In this document: positions 7,501 to 13,285 of the stretch, piece after piece
Numbering within the stretch: the first letter of the stretch is position 1
How the letters are laid out: each line of letters opens with the position of its first letter
Source of the DNA: Akkermansiaceae bacterium
Lineage (GTDB): Bacteria; Verrucomicrobiota; Verrucomicrobiia; Verrucomicrobiales; Akkermansiaceae
NCBI GenBank assembly: GCA_028293225.1
Contig: JAQGPE010000358.1
Coordinates: forward strand, 1 to 14,073
DNA length: 14,073 bases
Direction of reading: 5' to 3'
Translations under genes and position numbers: made by a program
Notes under the pieces: generated by a model
The model's input: only the letters and a program-made list of their open reading frames with translations
The model's database searches: none
What the model was told of the DNA's origin: nothing

Positions 7501-7702
7501 GCGCCGCCGTGGTGCCGGAAATCCCGTTGTGGGTCGCCACCGAAACGATGGCCGGATCATAGCTTTTCCCCGCCGCGCCCGGACCGGTCGCAAAGGTGGG
7601 AATGGTGTACAAGATATCGCCATAAGCAGGCGTGACGACTATGGCGCATGCGCCGCAGGCGAGCGGAAAGAGCCGCCGCCAGAGTAGAGATTCTGGGTTC
7701 AT
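4538..7702 (-). CDS. Large secreted surface protein with three PA14-like domains
   Basis: This is a 1054-residue protein with a Sec signal peptide (hydrophobic LFPLACGACAIVVTPAYG, probable cleavage before D29). Residues ~30-220 are a beta-rich N-domain ending in the jelly-roll-like YTNFVLNGTV. About 222-315 is an Ig-like segment. Then come three related units, ~330-515, ~540-735 and ~748-930, each with the PA14/GLEYA core: HSDDGFAMRV (418-427), RGDDGFFLRI (639-648) and QGDDGCYMII (844-853). A second block in each ends in a YY/FYE/FWE aromatic motif. The C-terminus (~945-1054) holds AGTYAVQVSNDLVNWSTV, a module common at the end of Verrucomicrobiota exported proteins. PA14-like domains commonly bind carbohydrate in enzymes, adhesins and toxins, so glycan binding is plausible, but there is no catalytic domain and no PEP-CTERM tail. 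It appears to stand alone: a terminator follows, and a long gap lies upstream. Confidence 0.85.
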   Translation of the reverse strand: MNPESLLWRRLFPLACGACAIVVTPAYGDILYTIPTFATGPGAAGKSYDPAIVSVATHNGISGTTAAQLLALQTLNPAAGTSTTSPRFQNNVTVDATQTAGTLLTDVGVSNASYFQFGAVADPGAFIYPTTLTFDTRRATTVAGSDRQYSVQVSVNGSPFTTIASQVPVTAVRGAAATHVTVPLMADTLQGGDQLDFRILTVGAGPLEYTNFVLNGTVDLPGPSVEQTSAALTVTGGTIVLTDIGGAVVNPAGITIALTTGGANVPATVTATKTGIVTTVKVTAAIAANQSYDYTLTVPRSSGGDPDIFTGTLTSYKLPTNLAGLAGTVGTWGIREYKVGAGGNQAALTAIAASPAFDEESSAVFNRRDPDTNNDTSCGQFNNDSPILTDDLGDQSLIVVGKTKVTVAAAGDYTFAVHSDDGFAMRVTGPSGGRFTSANGDNNGSGIDKGDNQTLFFDGGTGDSNMHGVYHFDAAGTYDITYLGYDGGGGAFYEVAWAPGAFTADLQTNTWTLVGTPGDPSVLPFRDRFSPTLPGVAGTAGNWGIRTYLNAQGVGSATQASDFLKSTTRLPTDANGLTIDVQRPVLNATDPDTNPAGGGVALPDQAFPGNTSADDNNVVTVAKSRLNITSGGTYTFQYRGDDGFFLRIKGAGATATPSFRQVVDSGNRDMSHPNEWFSDNNGGTRAVIDLPAGTYDLEYVQFENTGGYYYELTAAAGEWPTGTPPNGWQLVGDTTAYGTVNVPKIASPGWTVETSQPDLMTINLTVADAEASISATEALDPVPNGTITTWNNLNFTDPQATNEGSFSPSNPFPMNTSSPDNNYAMRATGQLVVTVAGEYQLGYQGDDGCYMIINGPGNPFFKSIVSTNHPNDAKLREEEVGVTGRNNMMVTEVSSPNCRTVGAVDLQVGTYTIKTLMFQGTGNSFWEVFGAQTTAAPAFNLPLLSTDGPATVAVPSGLALVAQVSPVATPFNITGFTTTGSPASGVSFTFSSANAGTYAVQVSNDLVNWSTVTATITDNGNGTSGVTANFAGQTVGGQPIAGQPKLFVRVVRTF
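4913..6715 (-). repeat. Three tandem PA14-like repeat units inside the 1054-residue protein
   Basis: At protein level the units share a W-G-I-R-x-Y opening (units 1 and 2: TWGIREYKVG at 331-340, NWGIRTYLNAQG at 542-553), a DPDTN segment, D-N-N-x-V or a similar stretch before the domain core, a G-D-Y/G-T-Y/G-E-Y strand, (S/G)DDG, then a G-T-Y-D/T strand and an aromatic E motif. The spacing of the DDG cores is about 221 and 205 residues. The third unit lacks the WGIR opening and has Cys in place of Phe after DDG. Divergence is high, so the duplications are old. Confidence 0.7.
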
Positions 7703-8085
7703 ATACTTGGGTTAACGAGGATTCCTGGGTTGGCGGTCAACCTCTTCAAAGTGAGGTGTGACATGGGATGCATGCGACCGAACCCTTGGATAAGGAAATG
7801 AGATTCGTGTCAGCAAGCATCATTTCTCGCAATTTTGTCTCTGGTATGTTTACGCCAACCCCTGCGAAAAAATACCAATCCAAACACGTTTATCCAATCA
7901 AGTCGCAAGCACACCTCTCCCCAAAAACATGTTAGAGGGGAAACCCCTCCGTATTGAAAGGATCCACCCGATATCTTATCTGCGCGGATCGCGACAAAAG
8001 ACCCGCCCGGCGCCTCATTGACCACGGCCCGGCCGGTAGCGGCGCATCACCTTCCCCGTCCCGCCGCGGTCAGCGCTGAAAACCC
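7703..8085. other. 383-nt intergenic region, partly A+T-rich
   Basis: This lies between the starts of the 1054-residue gene (7702, minus) and the end of the small gene at 8086. It should carry the promoter of the large gene. A weak minus-strand candidate is TTGACC (7740-7735) with GTTAAC (7716-7711) and an 18-nt spacer. Roughly 7800-7990 is much richer in A+T than its surroundings. It holds one clear hairpin (listed separately) and a loose 7-bp inverted repeat (GAAATGA 7795-7801, TCATTTC 7820-7826). I see no credible protein or RNA gene; a 71-codon minus-strand frame at 7810-8025 has no supporting features. Confidence 0.5.
7924..7949 (-). terminator. Intrinsic terminator for the 8086-8472 gene
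   Basis: Read on the minus strand, GAGGGG-TTT-CCCCTC (7949-7935) is a perfect 6-bp G+C stem followed by TAACATGTTTTT. It lies about 137 nt beyond the stop of the small gene, with no other gene between. Confidence 0.65.
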
Positions 8086-8472
8086 TTACGACTCCACCGG
8101 GTGCCCGTTGCGCCGCAGCAGCCACTCCAGCTCCAGGATCGAAATGCGGTGCTCGGACCCGAAAGCCGGCTCCGTGCCGTTGGCCCGCGCGTCCTGCAGG
8201 ACCTGCGCGAACAGCGCCTGCACCTGCGGGTCCGACTCCGGGAACCACTCCTCACCCTCGATCTGGCACAGCCAGCCGCAGTCGAGCTGCCACTGGAAGA
8301 CATTCCACTGCGTCCCCGCCGCATCCTGCACCGTCACGCCCTGCGGCTGGCTGCCGGTCCGCACCACCGTGACCTCCGTCTGGTCGGCCAGGCCGGGCGG
8401 CAGGGGATCGGCGGGCGAATCGATCGCCCAGCAGCGCTTGCCCAGACGGGCGAAATCTTTGCGGGTTTCCAC
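8086..8472 (-). CDS. Hypothetical protein, 128 residues
   Basis: I do not recognise the family. It is a soluble acidic protein without signal peptide or membrane segment, fairly rich in tryptophan and glutamine. Visible features are VTVVRTGSQPQGVTVQDA (34-51), a WNVFQWQLDCGWLCQIEGEE stretch with two cysteines (C65, C69), and a C-terminal helix ending ISILELEWLLRRNGHPVES. Codon use has strong G/C third positions, as in real genes here, and a terminator follows. The start is GTG at 8472 with only a distant GGTGAG upstream; the frame stays open further 5' without an evident ATG, so the N-terminus is uncertain. Neighbours are separately terminated, so context gives no functional hint. Confidence 0.65.
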   Translation of the reverse strand: METRKDFARLGKRCWAIDSPADPLPPGLADQTEVTVVRTGSQPQGVTVQDAAGTQWNVFQWQLDCGWLCQIEGEEWFPESDPQVQALFAQVLQDARANGTEPAFGSEHRISILELEWLLRRNGHPVES

Positions 8473-8599
8473 GCCCGCAGTCTCACCCTCTATCAGATCC
8501 CGGTCAAATGGATCGCGCGCGCAATGCTCTGCATCGTGACTGGGGGCTTACCAGCCTCAGATGAAAAGCTCACGACCGCAGTTCGCAAGCTGCAAAGAC

Positions 8600-8622
8600 G
8601 GCGCCGCGATCTTCCCGGCGCC
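8600..8622 (-). terminator. Probable terminator of the three-gene helical-repeat operon
   Basis: Two copies of the self-complementary hexamer GGCGCC (8600-8605 and 8617-8622) form a stem around an 11-nt loop. On the minus strand GTCTTTGC follows, a short U-tract. It lies 54 nt after the TAA at 8676-8678. Confidence 0.45.
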
Positions 8623-8675
8623 CTCTCCCGAATCCCGCTCCTTTAACACCCAGCCAGGCTGCCGGACTCCTCAGC

Positions 8676-10016
8676 TTATTCCCCTGCCTTCTCCCCCGTG
8701 ATGCCGTTCTCTTTCGCAAAAGCAGCCGCGGCGGATTCGTCCTTCTTTGACCACTCCACATAGACCGATTTCAACAGCTCCGCCCGCCCCTCACCCGCAG
8801 GCAGCGTCAGCGCCCACTGGGCGGCGGTGGCGGGTTCGAAATAAGCCACGTTTTTCGCAAAGGCCCCCACCGCCGCGGATTTGGCCGGCCCATCCTCTTT
8901 ACCACCCAGCCACGCGGCCGCCGCCTGGTAGTCTTGCATCGACCACCGGTCCATGATCTGACGGGTCTTTTCCGTGTAATCTTCCGCAGGGAAACGGGAG
9001 GACATCCAGTCGATCCATTTGCCGCTGTCATCCTTCGTCTGATTCGGATCGATCCGTTCGACAAACACCCTGGCCTCCTCCTCGTTGAGATGAGCGGACT
9101 CCAGCCACTGCGCGCTGCCGTCAAATCCCCGGGCCACGCTCTGCTCGGAAAGGCCCGCAAGAGCTCCGAAGCGGGCGGCACTTTTCACCGCGTCGTCGTC
9201 GGTGCCCGCCACATAGTCGCGCAGCGCGGCCAGCATCGCCGTCTGCTCTTCCGGTGTTTTGACCGCCCTGGAAATCTGCGCGGTCGCCATCCGGTCCAAA
9301 CTCAGGCCCAGTTCACCGATCAGGGAAAACGCCAGCTTCGGATCCTGCCTGGCCGCCCCGGCCAGCACCACCGCGCGGGTCTGGCTCGTCAGCACGTCCG
9401 CATGATCCTGCGAGTTCTCGCGGATCCAGTCCATCGCCGCCATGGGATCCTCCCCGGCCAGCTTGGTCAGCGCGGTCGCGACGATCTGGGTAGCGGCGCC
9501 GTTTTTCCCCAACATGTCGCCGGACGCGACGAACAGCGCCAGGGCCCCGGCGGGGTCGGCATCCGCCATCACCGTCATCGCAAATCCGACGATCCCGGTG
9601 CGCAGCTCATCATTCATCTCGGGACTCGCCCGGAGCTCGGCAATGACCACTTTCAATTGGGAGGGGTCCAACTCGAGGATCCCCCCGATCACCTCCGCCA
9701 CCCGCTTCCCCGTCCCATCGTCCCGCCCCTTCCCGGCCTTCTCCAGCCGCTCCATCTCGACCGCAAAGGCGATCAGCTTCCCGGCGAAGGTGCGCGCCTG
9801 ATTCTCCCGCTGGGCCTGATCCTCGCGCTGGGATTTGGACGCGCGTGCCAGCTTTCCTGTTGCGGTGGAAGCATCCGTGCCGATGCCAAGTTCGTTGACC
9901 TCCGCGGCAAGACTGGCATGCACTGCCTTCGCGGCGGCCAGCCTGGTCTGACCCTGCCAGCCGAACCAGCCCAGACCTACTACCAGGAGTGCCGTAATAA
10001 GGAGCGAAAGCTTCAT
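8676..10016 (-). CDS. Membrane-anchored helical-repeat protein, third gene of the operon
   Basis: This 446-residue protein has one N-terminal membrane helix (SLLITALLVVGLGWFGW, 4-20), either an anchor or an uncleaved signal. A charged, probably coiled-coil stretch follows (about 25-80). The rest is alpha-helical with irregular repeats of roughly 35 residues of the form (D/E)P-x-x-A-x-x-W: GEDPMAAMDWI, RQDPKLAFSLI, MQDYQAAAAWL, YFEPATAAQWALTLP and KKDESAAAAFA. The style recalls HEAT- or TPR-like superhelices, and I have seen it in hypothetical Verrucomicrobiota proteins without known function. No catalytic motif is visible. It begins 21 nt after the stop of the gene upstream, without a clear Shine-Dalgarno, which suggests operon membership. 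The domain probably lies outside the cytoplasmic membrane. Confidence is high that it is a gene; the function is unknown. Confidence 0.85.
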   Translation of the reverse strand: MKLSLLITALLVVGLGWFGWQGQTRLAAAKAVHASLAAEVNELGIGTDASTATGKLARASKSQREDQAQRENQARTFAGKLIAFAVEMERLEKAGKGRDDGTGKRVAEVIGGILELDPSQLKVVIAELRASPEMNDELRTGIVGFAMTVMADADPAGALALFVASGDMLGKNGAATQIVATALTKLAGEDPMAAMDWIRENSQDHADVLTSQTRAVVLAGAARQDPKLAFSLIGELGLSLDRMATAQISRAVKTPEEQTAMLAALRDYVAGTDDDAVKSAARFGALAGLSEQSVARGFDGSAQWLESAHLNEEEARVFVERIDPNQTKDDSGKWIDWMSSRFPAEDYTEKTRQIMDRWSMQDYQAAAAWLGGKEDGPAKSAAVGAFAKNVAYFEPATAAQWALTLPAGEGRAELLKSVYVEWSKKDESAAAAFAKENGITGEKAGE

Positions 10017-10037
10017 GAGAGGAGCGGGGGTCAGGAC

Positions 10038-11303
10038 TCAGTTCTTCTTCGTGGCGCGGGCCCGCAGGATCGCGCCCACCTTCTCCCTCTGCACCGGGTC
10101 GGCGATCCGGTCCAGCAGAGGAATCGCCGCGTCCGGATTCTCCTGGGCGCCGCTGCTTTTCAGAAAAGCGATCATCAGCTCGTCATTGCCGCTTTCCCCG
10201 GCATAGCGCAGCGCCAGCCCGGACTTCTCCTCGAAGTTGCCCGCCGTGGCCCCGTCGCCCAGCGCCTCGCCGGTGATCCGATTCACGATTTCCGGCACCT
10301 GCTGGAGACCCCACGCCCGCACTTCATCGATCTTGGCCGCATCCGGAGAAAGCCCGTTCAGGCGGCTGTTCAGCTGGCTCTGGAAAGCGCCCGCCACGAT
10401 GGCGGCCCGCTCCTTTTCCGAGGGATTCATCTGGCTCAGAAGCTCGGTCGTCTTGTCGAGACCCTGACGCGAAATCCATGAACCCGCCGCGCTCAGGGTC
10501 ACCTCCATCTGCCCGGGGGGAACGGTGGACCGGATGGCGTCAATGTAGGCCTTTTCCGTGCCGGGTTTCATCTCCCTGAACAGATCGCTGAAGGTCTCCG
10601 CACGCTGGTCTTCCGGCAGCGTCCTGATCCTCGCCACCGCCGCCGCCTGGCTTGTCGGCATCAGCAGGGAAATCAGGCTGGTCTCGAACTGGAGCCGGAA
10701 CGGGACCCGGCCATCGAGGGATTTGCTCGCAAACGCCCCGGCCGCCACCTGCCCGTCCAGCCAGACAGCGGCGGCGGAGACATCTTCGTCCGCCCATTTC
10801 CGGAAGGCGGTGGTGATCTGCCGGTTCATCCTCTCTTCCCCGGCCCGCTTGCCCAGACGCTCGACGACCCGGCGCGGGCTCTTCTCCGCCAATGCGTCGA
10901 TCACCAGCGCCTCCAGTTGCAACCGCTCCCCGTCAGAGATCTCCAGTGCCGAGATCTCATCCAGTTGTGCTTCGATCTCTCCCACCGTCATGCTTGAGAG
11001 CCTCTTCTGCATCTCGATTGCCAGGCGCATGGTTCCCACCTCTCCGGATTGAATCCTGGCGAACTCCAGGACCTTCTTCCAATCGATCTTCTTGCCCTGA
11101 AAGGCGGACTGGAGATCGCGCGAGCCGCGGGCCGGAGAATGAATCTCCGTATTCGCCGCCCCCGTGCGGTGGGCGGCTTCGATCGAACCGCGCATCTGTT
11201 CAGACTCCCGCTCCAGCGTCCCGAGCTGCCGGTACTGGAAACCGATCCAGGAGCCGCCGGCGATCAGCACGGCCAGCGGCGGCAGGACATGGAGGACTTT
11301 CAT
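10038..11303 (-). CDS. Membrane-anchored helical protein, second gene of the operon
   Basis: This 421-residue protein has the same architecture as its neighbours: an N-terminal membrane helix (LHVLPPLAVLIAGGSWIGFQY, about 4-24), then a charged heptad-like segment (LERESEQMRGSIEAAHR) and an all-helical body. The repeat signature is weaker, with FRKWADEDVSAAAVWLDGQ the clearest copy, followed by helical stretches with LPEDQRAE and MNPSEKERAA turns. I see no enzymatic motif. It lies 21 nt after the first gene and 21 nt before the third. The neighbours look like diverged paralogues, but I cannot compute identity. The start at ATG 11303 has no close Shine-Dalgarno, although GAGGGG occurs about 19 nt upstream. 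Function unknown; a structural or scaffolding envelope role is a guess. Confidence 0.85.
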   Translation of the reverse strand: MKVLHVLPPLAVLIAGGSWIGFQYRQLGTLERESEQMRGSIEAAHRTGAANTEIHSPARGSRDLQSAFQGKKIDWKKVLEFARIQSGEVGTMRLAIEMQKRLSSMTVGEIEAQLDEISALEISDGERLQLEALVIDALAEKSPRRVVERLGKRAGEERMNRQITTAFRKWADEDVSAAAVWLDGQVAAGAFASKSLDGRVPFRLQFETSLISLLMPTSQAAAVARIRTLPEDQRAETFSDLFREMKPGTEKAYIDAIRSTVPPGQMEVTLSAAGSWISRQGLDKTTELLSQMNPSEKERAAIVAGAFQSQLNSRLNGLSPDAAKIDEVRAWGLQQVPEIVNRITGEALGDGATAGNFEEKSGLALRYAGESGNDELMIAFLKSSGAQENPDAAIPLLDRIADPVQREKVGAILRARATKKN

Positions 11304-11324
11304 GAAATGATGGAGGAATTCCCC

Positions 11325-12560
11325 TCACTTACCGCTTCTCTCTGAAGGTTCGAAAGGGCCGGCGGCATCGGGTTCTTCCTGTGGCACCAAGCTGAGGTCG
11401 ACGCCTTTTGCGGCAAGCCCCTGACTGATGCTCTTGATGTAGGGGCTGTCGCCATACTGGGTAAGATAGTTCTTCACCTCCACCGGGTTTTGCTGACTCC
11501 AGGTGGCGAAGCTGGAAACGGCCTGCTCAACCGGCCATTTTTCGGCCAGCGCGTCGATGAACCCGCGAGTCCCCTGGGTGGCCGTGCGGGCTTCCGCGCT
11601 GGCTTCGGTGAAGCGGCCCAACTGATCGATCCCCCCGATGGAATTTTTAGAAAGCGTGGCCCAGGCGTCGGCCGCCTTGTCGTAGGGGAGTTCGCCGAGG
11701 CGCCAACTGATACCGTTCAGCGCACTGTTGGCGGCGATATTGTTCTCACCCGTCGGGGGAAATGAAACGAGCCAGTTGACGGTGGCCTCGATGCCCGAGC
11801 TGGAGAGGATCTCATCGGCCGCGTTGCCGGTCGCCCGCACGCGATCATTCATCGACAGGGGATGATCGAGCAGATACCGGGTGGCGGCATCCCGGTCGAC
11901 ATTGACCCAGCCCTGGATCACGGCGTCAAAGCTGAAGCTGGCCCCGGGAACCTCGGGATGGTCCTTGATCCAGGTTAGAGCCGACTGCGGATCGTTCCTG
12001 GACCAGCCGGCGATGATGTTGCGCAGATCGCGCGGCGGCAGGCGCATCGGCTGCTCATTCATCAGCGCGTCCAGGGCGCCTGCGCCGTCGATCTGGCCCC
12101 AGCGGTTGGCAAAGGGGGCATACTCGCCGAAGGTTTGTCCGTCCCGGTGGAATTCCAGGAAGAGATTGTGAACCGCCAGCGCATCTTCGGGACGCATAAG
12201 ATCCAGGAGAATGGCGAAATCCCGGTTGCGCCGGGTGGGGTCGTTGTCGGAGAGGGTCGTCCGCATCGCCGTCAGCAGCTTTTTGTTCACCGCCCCCTTG
12301 GGCTCCCCCGCGATTTCGTCCAGGGAAGCAAACAGCTGCGCGCTGCGGGCGGTGGGTAACAGCGCGGCGATCGAAGAGCCTCGGGCCTCCCGGCGGGCGC
12401 TTGGCCGGCCTGAGGCATCGGCGGTCCCTGCCGGACTCGCCTCATGGGACCTGGTGGCGCTTTGATAGATTCCCCAACCCCAGCCGGCGGCAGCAAGGAT
12501 GGCTAACGCGGGAATCGCGAGATTGGGTTTTCCACTCATACTTCCGGCTAACGATTTCAT
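11325..12560 (-). CDS. Membrane-anchored helical-repeat protein, first gene of the operon
   Basis: This 411-residue protein has one membrane helix near the N-terminus (LAIPALAILAAAGWGWGIY, about 14-32), then a low-complexity Ala/Ser/Arg linker (about 36-62), then helical repeats with the (D)P-x-x-A-x-x-W pattern: RWGQIDGAGALDAL, WSRNDPQSALTWI, WVNVDRDAATRYL, SSGIEATVNWLVSFPP and WSQQNPVEVKNYL. The spacing is about 33-37 residues. The C-terminus is acidic and proline-rich. The start is uncertain: ATG 12560 (MKSLAGSM) has no Shine-Dalgarno, while ATG 12539 (MSGKPNLA) has GGA only 3 nt away. It is the promoter-proximal member of the three-gene set; the small membrane gene ends 62 nt upstream and may be co-transcribed. 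No enzymatic signature; function unknown. Confidence 0.85.
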   Translation of the reverse strand: MKSLAGSMSGKPNLAIPALAILAAAGWGWGIYQSATRSHEASPAGTADASGRPSARREARGSSIAALLPTARSAQLFASLDEIAGEPKGAVNKKLLTAMRTTLSDNDPTRRNRDFAILLDLMRPEDALAVHNLFLEFHRDGQTFGEYAPFANRWGQIDGAGALDALMNEQPMRLPPRDLRNIIAGWSRNDPQSALTWIKDHPEVPGASFSFDAVIQGWVNVDRDAATRYLLDHPLSMNDRVRATGNAADEILSSSGIEATVNWLVSFPPTGENNIAANSALNGISWRLGELPYDKAADAWATLSKNSIGGIDQLGRFTEASAEARTATQGTRGFIDALAEKWPVEQAVSSFATWSQQNPVEVKNYLTQYGDSPYIKSISQGLAAKGVDLSLVPQEEPDAAGPFEPSERSGK

Positions 12561-12622
12561 GTCACAAAGTCAACTCACGACGAGGGCTGGAGCGGCATCC
12601 TGCAAAGTGCCGGTTACCGCCT

Positions 12623-12970
12623 TCAACCGCCCGGCCCGCCATAGCGCCAGACGAGATAAAGATAACCACTGAGCGGCAGGCCCAGCGCGCCGAGCGTCAG
12701 CACCACGGCCAGGTAAGTCCTCCAGTCGCGGTCCGCCCGCAGGCAGGCCCGGACGATGCTCGTGACGGAGACCACGCCCAGCACCCCATGGACCCAGCAC
12801 AAAGCCATCAGGATCGCCCGGTCCTCCTCCCCATCGGTGTGGTAGGCGCGACGGTCTCCGGTCAGGACGATCACCATCGGCAACGCCAGCAGGTTCGCAA
12901 CGATGTTCAGGCAAAAAGCGACTCTCATGAAAAATGCCCGGCACTCCCGGCACCCGCAATCGTCTGCCAT
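12623..12970 (-). CDS. Small integral membrane protein with N-terminal Cys cluster
   Basis: This 115-residue protein has three predicted membrane helices (about 14-37, 51-73 and 85-108). Before the first is a short cysteine-rich N-terminus, DDCGCRECR (C5, C7, C10), that could bind a metal but matches no family I know. Start choice: ATG 12970 has a good GGGAGG 8 nt upstream (12979-12984). ATG 13012 would add 14 residues with only a distant GGAG. The internal ATG 12928 (MRVAFCLN) overlaps the TGA of a small upstream frame as ATGA. Codon use and the hydrophobic pattern support a real gene. It lies 62 nt before the first helical-repeat gene on the same strand and may belong to that transcript. 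Function unknown. Confidence 0.7.
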   Translation of the reverse strand: MADDCGCRECRAFFMRVAFCLNIVANLLALPMVIVLTGDRRAYHTDGEEDRAILMALCWVHGVLGVVSVTSIVRACLRADRDWRTYLAVVLTLGALGLPLSGYLYLVWRYGGPGG

Positions 12971-13047
12971 CCCCGCCGCCTCCCGCCAAACCCCCAAGTA
13001 TGAAATTCCCATGAAGCCGCCGCATTTCTCCGCCCATCAGCCCCCAT
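12925..13047 (-). other. Possible 40-codon leader ORF with strong Shine-Dalgarno
   Basis: ATG 13047 is preceded by GGAGGTGAT (13058-13050), nine bases complementary to the conserved 16S rRNA 3' end, with ideal 6-nt spacing from GGAGG. The frame runs 40 codons to TGA 12927-12925, which overlaps an internal ATG of the small membrane protein gene (ATGA). The encoded peptide is Gly/Arg/Trp-rich and low-complexity, without recognisable features, and its codon use is not gene-like. It may be a translational-coupling leader or a coincidence in G-rich DNA. Confidence 0.2.
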
Positions 13048-13058
13048 TTATCACCTCC

Positions 13059-13285
13059 CCTCTAATTGATTTGGCCATCCCCCACCCAGCCTCGCTAGAG
13101 TTGTCGAAAACGTTTCAACCGATTGCTTGTTTCTCTCGAAAGAGCTCGCCGCCCCGGCCGGTATGGCAGGATTGCTCCTCCCGCCCGGCCATCCGGTCGC
13201 CGACCTTCCCCCTCGTTACCCACCCCTCCCTATTATCCGGCCCGCGCAAAAACCCAGCTTGCGGCGGCCGCCCCAGCCCGCGCCC
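13059..13285. promoter_or_regulatory. Divergent upstream region of membrane-protein and lamin-tail genes
   Basis: This non-coding stretch must contain the start of transcription for both divergent genes. The part at 13085-13145 is less G+C-rich and includes the 8-bp palindrome AAACGTTT (13108-13115) within TCGAAAACGTTTCAACC. That resembles the centre of LacI-family operators, but only the right half (GTTTCA) fits well. I could not assign a convincing -35/-10 pair. No other structure seen. Confidence 0.3.

Noticed and set aside
7810..8025. 71-codon minus-strand frame in the A+T-rich intergenic region
   Set aside because: No ribosome site, no recognisable features, and it runs across the terminator hairpin at 7924-7949.
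8505..8525. Alternating CG tract (TCGCGCGCGCA) as Z-DNA or a repeat element
   Set aside because: Too short to stand out in a genome of this G+C content.
8934..10481. Long plus-strand open frame (515 codons) opposite the helical-repeat operon
   Set aside because: It is antisense to two well-supported genes, His/Arg/Pro/Gly-rich with no domain or membrane pattern, and is explained by the high G+C of the sense genes.
12570..13037. 155-codon minus-strand frame overlapping the small membrane protein gene
   Set aside because: Gly/Arg/Pro-rich, no membrane pattern; the alternative frame gives three clean membrane helices and has a GGGAGG ribosome site.
13101..13120. LacI-type operator around AAACGTTT
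   Set aside because: Only one half-site fits the family consensus and no LacI-family gene is present, so it is kept only as a note in the intergenic entry.
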